A DNA stretch of 64,000 nt from UBA11524 sp965646445. GTDB lineage: Bacteria; Bacillota; Clostridia; Christensenellales; Aristaeellaceae. The notes below the pieces were generated by a model. It was not told the DNA's origin. It made no database searches and saw nothing but the letters and a program-made list of their open reading frames with translations. The first letter of the stretch is position 1. Each line of letters starts with the position of its first letter. The stretch lies in assembly GCA_965646445.1 (NCBI GenBank), contig CBFFZW010000006.1, forward strand, positions 1 through 64,000, written 5' to 3'. The translations under genes and the position numbers were made by a program. Shown here piece by piece: positions 1 through 8,144 of the stretch.

Positions 1-92
1 GGTCGGGTCAGTGGGATCAGTCGGATCGGTGGGGTCGGTGGGGTCGGTGGGATCGGTCGGATCGGTGGGGTCAGTCGGATCAGTCGGGTTGG
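1..92. repeat. Tandem 9-bp repeat encoding Thr-Asp-Pro units
   Basis: About nine degenerate 9-bp units (ACC/ACT GAT/GAC CCC/CCG on the minus strand) continue past the window edge. They encode a TDP array in the peptidoglycan-binding protein. The units differ at third positions, so it is a coding minisatellite rather than a CRISPR. Such arrays commonly vary in copy number. Confidence 0.85.
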
Positions 93-1494
93 TGGGCGGC
101 GTCACGGTGGGAACCTCGGTGGGCGTGGGCGGCGGGGTGGGCGTCACGCCCTGCTTGAACAGCTCATACGCCTCGTACAGCTTCACCAGGGTGTCCTTGG
201 TGGCCTCGCCATTGGCAGGCTCGATCTTCTGCGCGGTCTGGAAGGCCTTCACGGCGGCAACGGTCTTGGGGCCGAAAGCGCCGTCCACTTCCTTGGCGTC
301 CTTGCCCAAGTAGCCCATATCGAAGAGCATCTGCTGAAGGATGCGCACATCCTGGCCGCGGTCGCCGCTCTTGAGGGGGGCATAGGGATCGTAGACGGGG
401 GCGTTCTTGCCGTGAAGCTTATCCAGCATGGCGGAGGAAGCGTAGGCGCGCTCCTTGTAGCCGATGGCATCGTAGAACAGGCGGACGGCGATCATGGTGT
501 TGTCGCCGAAGACGCCGTCAACCTTGCCCACGGGATAGCCCAGCTCGCTGAGGCGGTTCTGCATCTTGCGCACCTTGGAGCCGCGGGCGCCCTTGCTGAT
601 GCGGCCGTCATCGTCGGACGTACTGGGTTTGGCGGTGGGCTTGGCCGTCACCTTGGGCGTCGCGGTGGCCTGGGGCTGCGGTGCGGGGGTCACGGTGACG
701 GCAGCGGGAGCGACGGGGGCCGTGGTGGCAACGACCTGGGTATCGGAGGTCAGCTCCACCGTAAAGCCGAGGGTCTCGCTCTTGTGCAGGCGAATAAGGC
801 GGTTGCCTACGCTGATGGCCAGGTTGGTATCCTGGGACGTGGCGGGGAACTGATGGTAGCTGTTGTCCGTCAGGTTCACGGTGGTGATGGCGTGGTCAGC
901 GTCCACGATGGCCACCGCGTCGTCCGTGGCGGTCATGCTCAGGGGATTGCTGACGCCGGGGCCGATGTCCCGGGTAACAGGGGTCGCGATGGCGCCCGCC
1001 AGAGCCGTGGCGGCTTCCAGCGTCCGGGCCTTCAGCACAGTGGCGGTACCGGCCTGCTCGATATAGAACAGGGTGGAGCCGTTGGTGCAGGCGGCCAGGG
1101 CCGCGGTGGAGATGGTTTCGAGGGTGCCGTCAGCCTTCAGCAGATTCAGCGTGGTGCCTTCCAGCGAGAAAACCGACGGAGTGGATACGCTGGTCAGGTC
1201 AGCCTCCGTGGGCTGGGCCGCGACGATGCGGCTGCCGGAGCTGTCCAGCATGATGCCGTACAGCTGACCGTTCATATCCCGGCAGAACAATTCGGTGTCG
1301 TTCATGCCGGTCAGGTCGGCAATGGGGGTGGGCAGCACATGGGATACCCCGGCAGGGTCCAGCAGGAACAGATGATTTTCCTGGCCGAGATAAGCGGTGT
1401 AGCCATTGCGGGTGATGACCGCGTCAGCCATGGCGGCGGACGCCAGCCCCAGGGTCAGCGCCACGCACAGGAGAGCAAGGATCAGCTTTTTCAT
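1..1494 (-). CDS. Secreted protein with two peptidoglycan-binding domains and a Thr-Asp-Pro repeat tail (3' end outside window)
   Basis: The reading frame is open from an ATG at 1494 (GGGAGG ribosome site just upstream) to the window edge, 498 codons with no stop. Residues 1-22 are a signal peptide (MKKLILALL..., ending AMA). Residues 25-250 form a region with no motif I recognise, possibly a beta-propeller-like sensor. A Pro/Ala/Thr-rich linker (about 255-290) leads to two peptidoglycan-binding type 1 repeats at about 297-365 and 372-440 (key motifs KVRKMQNRLSELGY and DVRILQQMLFDMGYL, each followed by VDGxFG). From about 445 the chain is Pro/Thr-rich and ends in tandem TDP triplets running off the window. 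It is likely exported and wall-associated. Whether a catalytic or anchoring domain follows cannot be seen. Confidence 0.85.
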   Translation of the reverse strand, partial: MKKLILALLCVALTLGLASAAMADAVITRNGYTAYLGQENHLFLLDPAGVSHVLPTPIADLTGMNDTELFCRDMNGQLYGIMLDSSGSRIVAAQPTEADLTSVSTPSVFSLEGTTLNLLKADGTLETISTAALAACTNGSTLFYIEQAGTATVLKARTLEAATALAGAIATPVTRDIGPGVSNPLSMTATDDAVAIVDADHAITTVNLTDNSYHQFPATSQDTNLAISVGNRLIRLHKSETLGFTVELTSDTQVVATTAPVAPAAVTVTPAPQPQATATPKVTAKPTAKPSTSDDDGRISKGARGSKVRKMQNRLSELGYPVGKVDGVFGDNTMIAVRLFYDAIGYKERAYASSAMLDKLHGKNAPVYDPYAPLKSGDRGQDVRILQQMLFDMGYLGKDAKEVDGAFGPKTVAAVKAFQTAQKIEPANGEATKDTLVKLYEAYELFKQGVTPTPPPTPTEVPTVTPPTNPTDPTDPTDPTDPTDPTDPTDPTDPTDPT

Positions 1495-1526
1495 GGAGTA
1501 CCTCCCTTTCAGATCGGCTTATGGTA

Positions 1527-1555
1527 ATGATAAGCCTTTTCGGTGAAAAACGCAA
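1527..1555 (-). promoter_or_regulatory. Promoter of the peptidoglycan-binding protein gene, with overlapping inverted repeat
   Basis: On the minus strand TTGCGT (1555-1550) and TATCAT (1532-1527) are 17 nt apart. The -35 lies inside an inverted repeat CGGTGAAA (1541-1548) / TTTCACCG (1560-1567), a plausible operator. Confidence 0.55.
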
Positions 1556-1623
1556 GGTGTTTCACCGTTTGAGCATCCTTACGACCATCTAACGGAAGTG
1601 GAACGGCTTTTCTTCCACCAACA

Positions 1624-1652
1624 TTGCGCAATTTACAAATTTCGTGTATGAT
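1624..1652 (+). promoter_or_regulatory. Promoter of the SH3b protein gene
   Basis: TTGCGC (1624-1629) and TATGAT (1647-1652) are separated by 17 nt, about 110 nt upstream of the start codon. The promoter diverges from that of the leftward gene. Confidence 0.45.
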
Positions 1653-1761
1653 GGGAGGGACAGGATGAATTTCTTGCGCGGGCGGGATGGTTTTGTGCTG
1701 TCGGTGCGTTGAATAGGCAGAAGGGGCTTGGGCGGTAGGCCGGCCCGTGAGGAGGAGCGGT

Positions 1762-2928
1762 ATGATGAGGATGAAGCGGTGGCTTCTGGGGCTGGCGGCG
1801 GCGCTTGCGGGGATGATGCTTTGCGGCGGCGCGATGGCGGAGGCCCTGTGGAGCGGCGTGACCTACCGCAGCAAGACGGTGAACCTTCGGCAGCAGCCCA
1901 CCCAGTATTCCACGCGCCTGGGCAGCTACCAGGAGGGCAGCTGGATGGTCATCACGGGGGAGAGCGGCAACTGGTATTACGTCACGGCCCCTGACGGCAA
2001 AACGGGATACATGAGCAAGAACTATGTCGCCGTGAACGATCCCGTTCCCGCGGCGGTGGGCGTGGTCACCAATCCGAAGAGCACATCCTTCCTGAACCTG
2101 CGGCAGTCGCCCAGCTATTCGGCCAAGGTGCTTGGCATCTACTATAATGGCGTTCCCTGTACCCTGCTGAGCTACGCCAACGGCTGGTACAATGTTCGGG
2201 TGGACGGCGTGGAAGGCTACTTCCGGGGCGAATACCTGACCCAGCAGACCTGGGCCGCCGGTGACAAGGTGGCGACCATCGTGACCCCGAACAACACGGG
2301 GCTGAACCTGCGCACCGGGCCGGGCACGGGGTATCCGTCCATTGCCCAGTATCGGGGCGGCCGCTATGTGATGGTACTGCAGAAAGGCAAGGACTGGTGG
2401 AAGGTTTCGGTGGACGGCCAGACGGGCTTCATGAGCACCGACTTCCTCAAGGACGGCATCATTGCGCCGACGGAGCTGGGCAATGTCAGCGTAAACGGCG
2501 GCAATACCGCCAACGGGGCTCCGGCCTACGCGGTGGTGACGAATCCCCGGGCGACCCAGGTGCTGAACCTGCGGGAGACTCCTGCCACCACCAGCCGCGC
2601 CATCGGCCAGTACCGCAACGGCGCGCGGCTGACCGTGCTCAAGCAGGGCACGGAGTGGTGCAAGGTGCTCAACAGCCAGAACGTTGTGGGCTACATGATG
2701 ACCCGCTACCTGACGCTGCACAATCTGCCCGCGGTGCCCACGATGACGGTCAGCCATCCGCAGAAGACCTTCGTCAATCTTCGCTCTCTGCCGGATATGG
2801 TCATGGGCCAGGTGCTGACCCGCATCCCCCACGGGGCTGTGGTGACGGTGCTGACGCCGGGGGACGGCTGGGTGAAGGTGCAGTACAATGGTATGACGGG
2901 GTACGCGGTGAGTTACTTCCTGCAATAA
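1762..2928 (+). CDS. Secreted protein with five bacterial SH3 domains
   Basis: 388 residues. ATG at 1762 is 5 nt after GGAGGAG; in-frame GTG 1747 lies before that site and is rejected, and ATG 1765 or 1771 remain possible. Signal peptide to about residue 28 (cleavage after AMA). Five SH3b repeats follow, at about 30-92, 98-160, 168-230, 255-320 and 325-388, each with the VNLR/LNLR signature and a closing GY(M/F)...YL. No enzymatic domain is present, so it is probably a wall-binding or signalling adaptor acting outside the membrane. The partner gene to the left also carries wall-binding modules. Product class is well supported; its exact function is unknown. Confidence 0.85.
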   Translation: MMRMKRWLLGLAAALAGMMLCGGAMAEALWSGVTYRSKTVNLRQQPTQYSTRLGSYQEGSWMVITGESGNWYYVTAPDGKTGYMSKNYVAVNDPVPAAVGVVTNPKSTSFLNLRQSPSYSAKVLGIYYNGVPCTLLSYANGWYNVRVDGVEGYFRGEYLTQQTWAAGDKVATIVTPNNTGLNLRTGPGTGYPSIAQYRGGRYVMVLQKGKDWWKVSVDGQTGFMSTDFLKDGIIAPTELGNVSVNGGNTANGAPAYAVVTNPRATQVLNLRETPATTSRAIGQYRNGARLTVLKQGTEWCKVLNSQNVVGYMMTRYLTLHNLPAVPTMTVSHPQKTFVNLRSLPDMVMGQVLTRIPHGAVVTVLTPGDGWVKVQYNGMTGYAVSYFLQ

Positions 2929-2940
2929 GAAGATCATCCA

Positions 2941-2976
2941 GGCCGCGCGGGACGAAGGTTCAGCGCGGCCTGCTTT
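2941..2976 (+). terminator. Possible weak terminator between the SH3b gene and the next gene
   Basis: Perfect 8-bp stem GGCCGCGC (2941-2948) / GCGCGGCC (2963-2970), followed only by TGCTTTC. With such a short T-run it may attenuate rather than stop transcription. Confidence 0.35.
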
Positions 2977-2992
2977 CGGAAGGAGAAGGCAT

Positions 2993-3679
2993 ATGCGAAA
3001 CTGGCTGATGGCGGTGACGCTGACGGCGGGGCTGCTGATGGCGGCTGCCCTGGCTTCGGCGGAGATCGTGGGGAGGGCAGGGGATGAGTACATCCACCAC
3101 CTGACCACGCCCGAGGGCGGGGACATCTACTTCACGGGGCTCGAGGAGGAGCCCTACGTCCGCACGGTGGACGCGAACTTCGACGGCCACGATGACCTCG
3201 CCATCAGCGTGAACCGCGGGGCCAGCAATTTCTTCGACCTGCTGTTCATCTGGGACGGTGCGGGGTATGTGCAGGCCGCGATACCCGTTCATGATGGCCG
3301 AGTGTGCAATATGTCCCTGTACCCGGAATGGGGCCTGGTGACGTCCAGCGTCAATGACGGCTATGCCGGAGTCTTGGGGTCGGAAGCCATCCTCACCTGG
3401 GAGGGCACGCGGCTGCGGATGCTGCGGCTGTCGGTGTCCGACACCGACAGGGACGTGCAGATGGACGGCCAGACCATGACCACGGTGGAGCATTTCGACA
3501 GGATTCGGACGCGGATCTACGACTTCACCAACGGTGTGCCGGATGGCGAGGTCATCTGGGACAAGGTGCACACCACGATGGACTATGCCGAAGGCACGGC
3601 CGTGCACGAACGCGAAGCGGCCCTCTGGCAAGGCATCGGCCCCGGCAAGCGGCCTGACCTGCCTGTAAGCAACGAATGA
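2993..3679 (+). CDS. Small secreted protein with a VCBS/FG-GAP-like calcium motif
   Basis: 228 residues, ATG 8 nt after GGAAGGAG. A signal peptide covers residues 1-23 (cleavage after ASA). A single DANFDGHDDLAI motif (about residues 58-69) resembles the calcium loops of FG-GAP/VCBS repeats and of XAC2610-like proteins. The rest is predicted to be beta-rich with no recognised catalytic residues. It may be co-transcribed with the SH3b gene across a weak hairpin. A surface or extracellular role is inferred from the signal peptide only. Confidence 0.7.
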   Translation: MRNWLMAVTLTAGLLMAAALASAEIVGRAGDEYIHHLTTPEGGDIYFTGLEEEPYVRTVDANFDGHDDLAISVNRGASNFFDLLFIWDGAGYVQAAIPVHDGRVCNMSLYPEWGLVTSSVNDGYAGVLGSEAILTWEGTRLRMLRLSVSDTDRDVQMDGQTMTTVEHFDRIRTRIYDFTNGVPDGEVIWDKVHTTMDYAEGTAVHEREAALWQGIGPGKRPDLPVSNE

Positions 3680-3690
3680 ATCAAAAAAAC

Positions 3691-3717
3691 GCTGCCCGAT
3701 GATGGTGTCGGACAGCG
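3691..3717. repeat. 27-bp direct repeat, copy 1 (half of a split terminator)
   Basis: Sequence identical to 3965-3991. It contains the imperfect stem GCTGCCCGA / TCGGACAGC. On the minus strand this copy is followed by a run of seven T, giving it a U-tract only for leftward transcription. Confidence 0.85.
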
Positions 3718-3964
3718 AAGACTGTCAAAAAACCTATAGGAGGCATCGGAGGGCTCGCAAGCCCTTCGATTTTACATCGAAAATCGGCGAGCCCCTTCGG
3801 GGCGGTTAAACGGGGCAAAGCCCCTGTGCGGCGATTTTCATGCTTTTCCGGCAGGAAAAGCTTCCTTACACGAACGAACGACCGGGAGAATGGCGTAGCC
3901 GTTCGACCAGTGAGTGAGTGTAAAACTCAAAAAAGTGGCAATCGCCACTTTTTTGACACCCTGT
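3718..3964. mobile_element. Hairpin-rich 247-bp insert with short terminal inverted repeats (MITE-like)
   Basis: It lies exactly between two identical 27-bp repeats. Near its ends are TGTCAAAAAA (3723-3732) and TTTTTTGACA (3949-3958), an inverted pair. Internal palindromes include GGGCTCGCAAGCCC, GCCCCTTCGGGGC, a CTTTTCC/GGAAAAG stem near 3843-3860, and AAAAAAGTGGC / GCCACTTTTTT (3931-3954), the last a bidirectional terminator-like hairpin. No reading frame of note is present. I infer a non-autonomous insertion that duplicated its 27-bp target; a tandem duplication followed by insertion is the alternative. The family is unknown to me. Confidence 0.5.
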
Positions 3965-3998
3965 GCTGCCCGATGATGGTGTCGGACAGCGCTTTTTT
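3965..3998 (+). terminator. 27-bp direct repeat, copy 2, with rightward U-tract
   Basis: The second copy of the repeat (3965-3991) is followed by CTTTTTT on the plus strand. Joined to copy 1 without the insert, the two halves would form one bidirectional terminator between the convergent genes ending at 3679 and 4000. Confidence 0.65.
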
Positions 3999-3999
3999 G

Positions 4000-6213
4000 T
4001 TATGACTGGCTTTGAAGCTGCTGGCGCATTTCGCTGGGCGTCAGGCCGAAATGCTTCTTGAAGGCCCGACGGAAGGTGGTGGGATTGGTGTAGCCCAGGT
4101 CACTGTACAGCGCGGACAGGTTGCAGTCCTTGTCCTTCAGGCGTCTGGCAGCCTCGTTGACACGCAGCTTTTCCAGGTAGACGGAGAAATTCTGCCCTGT
4201 GCGATCCTTGAACAGATGGCTCAGGTAGCTTTCGGAGATGGTGAAGCGCTCGCTGAGCTTGCTCAGGCACAGGCTGGGATCCGTAAAGTTCTCCTGGAGG
4301 TAAAGCTCGATTTCCGGGATGGGATCGGAAGGCTCGGCGGTGCGCAGGAAGAAGTCGCACATGGTCAGGGCGATGACTTCCAGCTGCGGGAAGTCCGAGG
4401 CGGTGTGTAGCCGATCGTCCAGTTGGGCCAGGATGGCGCGGCCATCATCCGTCTGGGCCGGGGGAATCTGGAACCGGGTCTTGAACAGCGTGTTCCGCAG
4501 GTCGGAAAGCAGCAGGTTCAGCAGCGGTACCGTCAGGCTGCGCTCCTGGATGTTTTCCCGGTAAATCAGCGCGAACATTTCCGTCACCTGCTGGCGATTG
4601 GCGGTGGTAATGAAGTGCTGCAGCTTCGCGGAAATCTCAATGGGGTAGTACCAGTTGTCCGTATCCTTGCGGATGAATTCATATGGAAGGAAAATGTGCT
4701 GCTTGGCAGTGTAGCGGATGGTGGTACGGGCTTGTTCGTAGGATTCCCACAGCTGCTGGGGCTGCGTACAGCCGCTGCCGACGCCGGCGTAGAACAACAG
4801 GGCATGGTTGGCGGCCAGGTCGTTGTGCAGATCCAGGACGCGGTGCTGAAGATCCATCAGCGGCTCGGGCTGGTCGGCGTCGTAGGTGGTCAGGATCACA
4901 AACCGGCTGTCCAGGGTAATGTAGTGGTAAATGGGATAGCGGTCGGTCAGGTATTCTTCAATGTGCTCCACAATCAGATCATGCTCGTCCGCACCGGCCT
5001 CCGGGATGGTCTCCTGCTGGTGGTGGACAATGCAGAACAGCACGAAGTAGCGGTGGTCGCCCTCCAGCCCCAGGTAACGCATCATGTAGGAGAATTCCTC
5101 CTGGGTGGAAACATGGCCGGAGAGCAGGGTGCGCAGGTAGGAGTTTTCCAGCGCGGGCCGCTGGGCGTCAATCTGACGCATAAGGTCGGCGTTGTCATCC
5201 TGGGCCTGGGTAAGCTGCTTGGACAGCTGGCGGAAGGGCCGAAGGGCGCCGCGGATCAGCAGGAAAACCACCACCGCGCCCACCAGCAGCGACAGCGCGA
5301 AGATGAAGCCCGCCAGCAGGTTCAGACTGCCAATGGCCTCATCACACATGCTGTGCGGCAGGGCGAGGATATAGCGCCAGCCGGTCTGGTCTGAGCGCTG
5401 GATATAGCGCATGCCATCCAGATCGGCCATGCCGTCGGAGGAAAAATGATTGGGGATGTCCATGGCGCTGAAGGTGGAGGAAAGCTGAATCTCACCATGG
5501 TCGTCAAGGATAAGGGCGCGGGCTTCCGACACATTTTCGGGCAGAAACAGCCGGCGGATGGCGGAAACGTCAAGCTCAAACCAGACCACCACCGGCTGCG
5601 GCGTGGCGATGTAGGGGTTCAGGCGCGTGATGAAAAAGGTGCTGTAAGGCAGCCTAGTGAAGGCGGAGGCATTCACGCAGCGGCCTTCCGCTGTGGCATC
5701 CGCCAGCACATCCAGCCACTCGTCGTAATAGCTGATGTCATAGCCGCAGTTGGCGCGGTAAAAGCGCTCCATCTCAACAAAATGGGTGGAGGATACGATA
5801 TAGCCGGAGGTTTCCAGGTAGAAATTGCAGTCCTTGACCGGCAGATGAAGCAGGCTGAAGCTGCGGGTGGTCATGTTCTTCATAACCGTGTGCGCCGCGT
5901 CCACCAGCTTGTTCATGTCGCTGGTATCCAGATGAGCCAGGCGCACGAAGGTGGAGTCCGTCAGCATCTGGTCGGCATAGTTCTCGATGGCCTTCTTGTA
6001 GCTGGACATGGTGGCAATGTCCGCTTCCAATTGAGTTGCCTGCTGATGCCAGAACGCCTCCCGGCCGTTGTTGCTGTTGCTGATGCAGATGAAAAGCACC
6101 AGCGCCAGACAGACCAGCAGGAAGATGGCGTAGGACAGGGCGATCAAGACGGGAGGCGTCAATCGAAAGCGGTTTTTTCCGCCTTTTTGGACGTTCAGCG
6201 TTGGTACGGGCAT
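4000..6213 (-). CDS. Membrane-anchored AraC-family transcription regulator (YesN-like architecture)
   Basis: 737 residues. Transmembrane segments at about 22-45 and 297-320 bracket an extracytoplasmic sensor region. A cytoplasmic linker follows, then two helix-turn-helix units of an AraC domain at about 637-737 (SERFTISESYLSHLFK and GYTNPTTFRRAFKKHFG). The ATG at 6213 follows GGAGAT. Proteins of this architecture control neighbouring sugar ABC transporters in Firmicutes, and this one is divergent from such a transporter, so it probably senses a pectin-derived sugar or the binding protein and activates the transporter operon. The ligand is inferred from context only. Confidence 0.88.
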   Translation of the reverse strand: MPVPTLNVQKGGKNRFRLTPPVLIALSYAIFLLVCLALVLFICISNSNNGREAFWHQQATQLEADIATMSSYKKAIENYADQMLTDSTFVRLAHLDTSDMNKLVDAAHTVMKNMTTRSFSLLHLPVKDCNFYLETSGYIVSSTHFVEMERFYRANCGYDISYYDEWLDVLADATAEGRCVNASAFTRLPYSTFFITRLNPYIATPQPVVVWFELDVSAIRRLFLPENVSEARALILDDHGEIQLSSTFSAMDIPNHFSSDGMADLDGMRYIQRSDQTGWRYILALPHSMCDEAIGSLNLLAGFIFALSLLVGAVVVFLLIRGALRPFRQLSKQLTQAQDDNADLMRQIDAQRPALENSYLRTLLSGHVSTQEEFSYMMRYLGLEGDHRYFVLFCIVHHQQETIPEAGADEHDLIVEHIEEYLTDRYPIYHYITLDSRFVILTTYDADQPEPLMDLQHRVLDLHNDLAANHALLFYAGVGSGCTQPQQLWESYEQARTTIRYTAKQHIFLPYEFIRKDTDNWYYPIEISAKLQHFITTANRQQVTEMFALIYRENIQERSLTVPLLNLLLSDLRNTLFKTRFQIPPAQTDDGRAILAQLDDRLHTASDFPQLEVIALTMCDFFLRTAEPSDPIPEIELYLQENFTDPSLCLSKLSERFTISESYLSHLFKDRTGQNFSVYLEKLRVNEAARRLKDKDCNLSALYSDLGYTNPTTFRRAFKKHFGLTPSEMRQQLQSQS

Positions 6214-6328
6214 GCGCGAATCTCCATTTCAGCTGAATTTTGCGGGGCCGTGAGGCGCCTGTTATGCGGCTTTGAACGCTCAAGCAGCTCGTTGGGGCGG
6301 GTGCAGAAAAAACATTTCTTCACCCGTT

Positions 6329-6356
6329 ATTATAACAGAAACCCATGAATTTTCAA
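6329..6356 (-). promoter_or_regulatory. Promoter of the AraC-family regulator gene
   Basis: Minus strand TTGAAA (6356-6351), 16 nt spacer, perfect TATAAT (6334-6329), about 115 nt before the start codon. Confidence 0.6.
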
Positions 6357-6426
6357 TACTTTCAGATGTCAAGGAACAAAATTTGCGTCCTTGAATCGTA
6401 AATATCGTCCGCTTGGTCAAATACTG

Positions 6427-6460
6427 TTGCTTGATAAAAATGAATGGCCTATGGTAGCAT
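6427..6460 (+). promoter_or_regulatory. Candidate promoter of the sugar transporter operon
   Basis: The 315-nt gap 6214-6528 holds the two divergent promoters and nothing else I can recognise. Rightward, TTGCTT (6427-6432) with TATGGT (6450-6455) at 17 nt, or TTGATA (6431-6436) with TAGCAT (6455-6460) at 18 nt. Both are weak, as expected for an activator-dependent promoter. Confidence 0.35.
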
Positions 6461-6528
6461 CGCATTACCAAGTGAGGCCGGCGTTAAGCTGGTTGCACAA
6501 AAAATTGGGAAAGGAAGGTACCTATTCC

Positions 6529-8025
6529 ATGAAAAAGCTGATTGCTCTGGTCATGACGCTGGCGATGGTTCTCTCCGTGATGGCCATGCCCGTCGCTTCC
6601 GCTGAGGAAGTCAAGAAGCCCGAAAAGATCACCATCTTCATTGACGGCACTGTTGTTACCGAGCCCAACGGCCAGGCCGAATTCAAGGCCCGCTGGGAGG
6701 AGCTGTCCGGCATCGAGCTGGAGATCATCCAGCCCGACCATGACGCCTACTATGACGTGCTGCAGCAGCAGATCGCGTCCGGCGACTGGCCCGACATCAT
6801 GATCCTGTCTTCCACCTACTATGCCGCCTACGCCAACGAGGGCGTGCTGTGGGACATGACCGATGCCTGGGAGAATTCCGCCACCAAGAATTCCGGCCGC
6901 TTCCAGACCGAAAACGTCATTGAGGGCCTGAAGATCAACGGTCGGCTGTACGGCTTTGCTGACGGCATCGGCGGCGGCAGCGTCACCTATGTCAAGAAGG
7001 CTTGGCTGGACGCCGTGGGCATGGAAGCCCCCAAAACCTGGGACGAGTATGCCGCCATGTGCGACGCCTTCGTGGCCAAGGATCCCGACGGCAACGGCGT
7101 GGATGACACCTATGCCCTGACCGCCGCCGGCTTCATCGGCACCGAAGCTCCCTACATCAACTACCTGCCCGAGTTCTATCAGGATGGCTATCCCTCCTTC
7201 TATCAGAAGGAAGACGGCACCTGGGCCGACGGCTTTGCCGAGGAAGGCATGAAGGGCGCCCTGGAGCGTCTGGCTGAGGGCTATGCCAAGAAGTGGATCG
7301 ACCCCACCACCCTGACCAACGGCACCAAGGATTGCCGCAACAAGTTCTATGACAACACCACCGGCGTGTTCACCTATTGGTCCGGCACCTGGGCAACCAA
7401 CCTGAAGACCAACCTGGAAAAGAACAACGTCGATTCTGAGCTGATCCCCCTGCCTCCGCTGGAGGGTGCTCCCGGCTACTTTGACCGTACGCCTCCCGTG
7501 TGGGCCATCTCCGCGACCTGCGAGAATCCCCAGGGCGTGTTCACTTACTTCATCGACACCATGCTGGACGGCGGCGACATGCAGTTCTTGTGGACCTACG
7601 GTGTCGAAGGCGTCCATTGGAGCCGCGCGGCCGAAACTGTGCTGGACAACACCTACGAAGAGGGTCAGTTCCACTTCCTGGAGAACCGGGAGACCCCCGG
7701 CACCACCTACACCAAGAACCACATCGACCCCGTGACCTCCGGCGCCGACTTTGTCCAGGACTACGAGGATCCCTGCGACCAGATCGTTCAGCCTGAGAAC
7801 ATCGCTTCCTCTGAGGTGTTCGCGGCCAACAGCCGTCCCGCTTGGCTGGTGCCCAGCACGGACGAGATGAGCACCTACAACGGCGATCTGACCACCCTCA
7901 AAAATGAGCTGATTGCCAAGGTAGCCATGGGTGAGATGACCTACGACGAGGCCATGGCTAAGTATGTGGCTGACGGCGGCCAGGAGTGGTCCGATAAGAT
8001 TGTCGCCAGTCTGAACGCGAAGTAA
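6529..8025 (+). CDS. Extracellular solute-binding protein of a sugar ABC transporter (family 1, LplA/YtcQ-like)
   Basis: 498 residues; ATG 6529 follows AAAGGAAGG. Signal peptide residues 1-24 (MKKLIALVMTLAM...ASA). There is no lipobox cysteine, so it is probably a signal-peptidase I substrate unlike most Gram-positive binding proteins. Features of the family include the N-terminal ITIFIDGTV strand, the DWPDIMILSS segment and a DPDGNGVDDTYALT calcium-like loop (about 185-198). It should capture oligosaccharides, by context rhamnogalacturonan or galacturonan fragments, for the two permeases that follow. Substrate is inferred. Confidence 0.88.
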   Translation: MKKLIALVMTLAMVLSVMAMPVASAEEVKKPEKITIFIDGTVVTEPNGQAEFKARWEELSGIELEIIQPDHDAYYDVLQQQIASGDWPDIMILSSTYYAAYANEGVLWDMTDAWENSATKNSGRFQTENVIEGLKINGRLYGFADGIGGGSVTYVKKAWLDAVGMEAPKTWDEYAAMCDAFVAKDPDGNGVDDTYALTAAGFIGTEAPYINYLPEFYQDGYPSFYQKEDGTWADGFAEEGMKGALERLAEGYAKKWIDPTTLTNGTKDCRNKFYDNTTGVFTYWSGTWATNLKTNLEKNNVDSELIPLPPLEGAPGYFDRTPPVWAISATCENPQGVFTYFIDTMLDGGDMQFLWTYGVEGVHWSRAAETVLDNTYEEGQFHFLENRETPGTTYTKNHIDPVTSGADFVQDYEDPCDQIVQPENIASSEVFAANSRPAWLVPSTDEMSTYNGDLTTLKNELIAKVAMGEMTYDEAMAKYVADGGQEWSDKIVASLNAK

Positions 8026-8057
8026 GCGTCTTCCCTCGGGAAGCGTCCGTAGCCAAT

Positions 8058-8098
8058 GGGGCAGGGGAGTGAAGACCATTCTTCCCTCTGCCCCTTTT
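8058..8098 (+). terminator. Intra-operon terminator between binding protein and permeases
   Basis: GGGGCAG (8058-8064) pairs with CTGCCCC (8088-8094), with inner GGGA/TCCC pairing, followed by TTTTC. Partial termination here would give more binding protein than permease, as in other sugar transporters. Confidence 0.65.
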
Positions 8099-8144
8099 CT
8101 CCTGATTTTCGACGCGACATTCTTTCAGAGAAGGAGGGCGTTCC

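Noticed and set aside
1..92. CRISPR-like array
   Set aside because: Units are 9 bp with no spacers and lie inside a coding frame.
11..313. Plus-strand frame encoding Gly-Ser-Val repeats
   Set aside because: It is the opposite strand of the TDP-coding repeat. The minus-strand frame has a signal peptide, promoter and known domains.
3718..3964. Gene or functional small RNA inside the insert
   Set aside because: No frame with a ribosome site and no recognised RNA family; hairpins look like those of a non-autonomous repeat.
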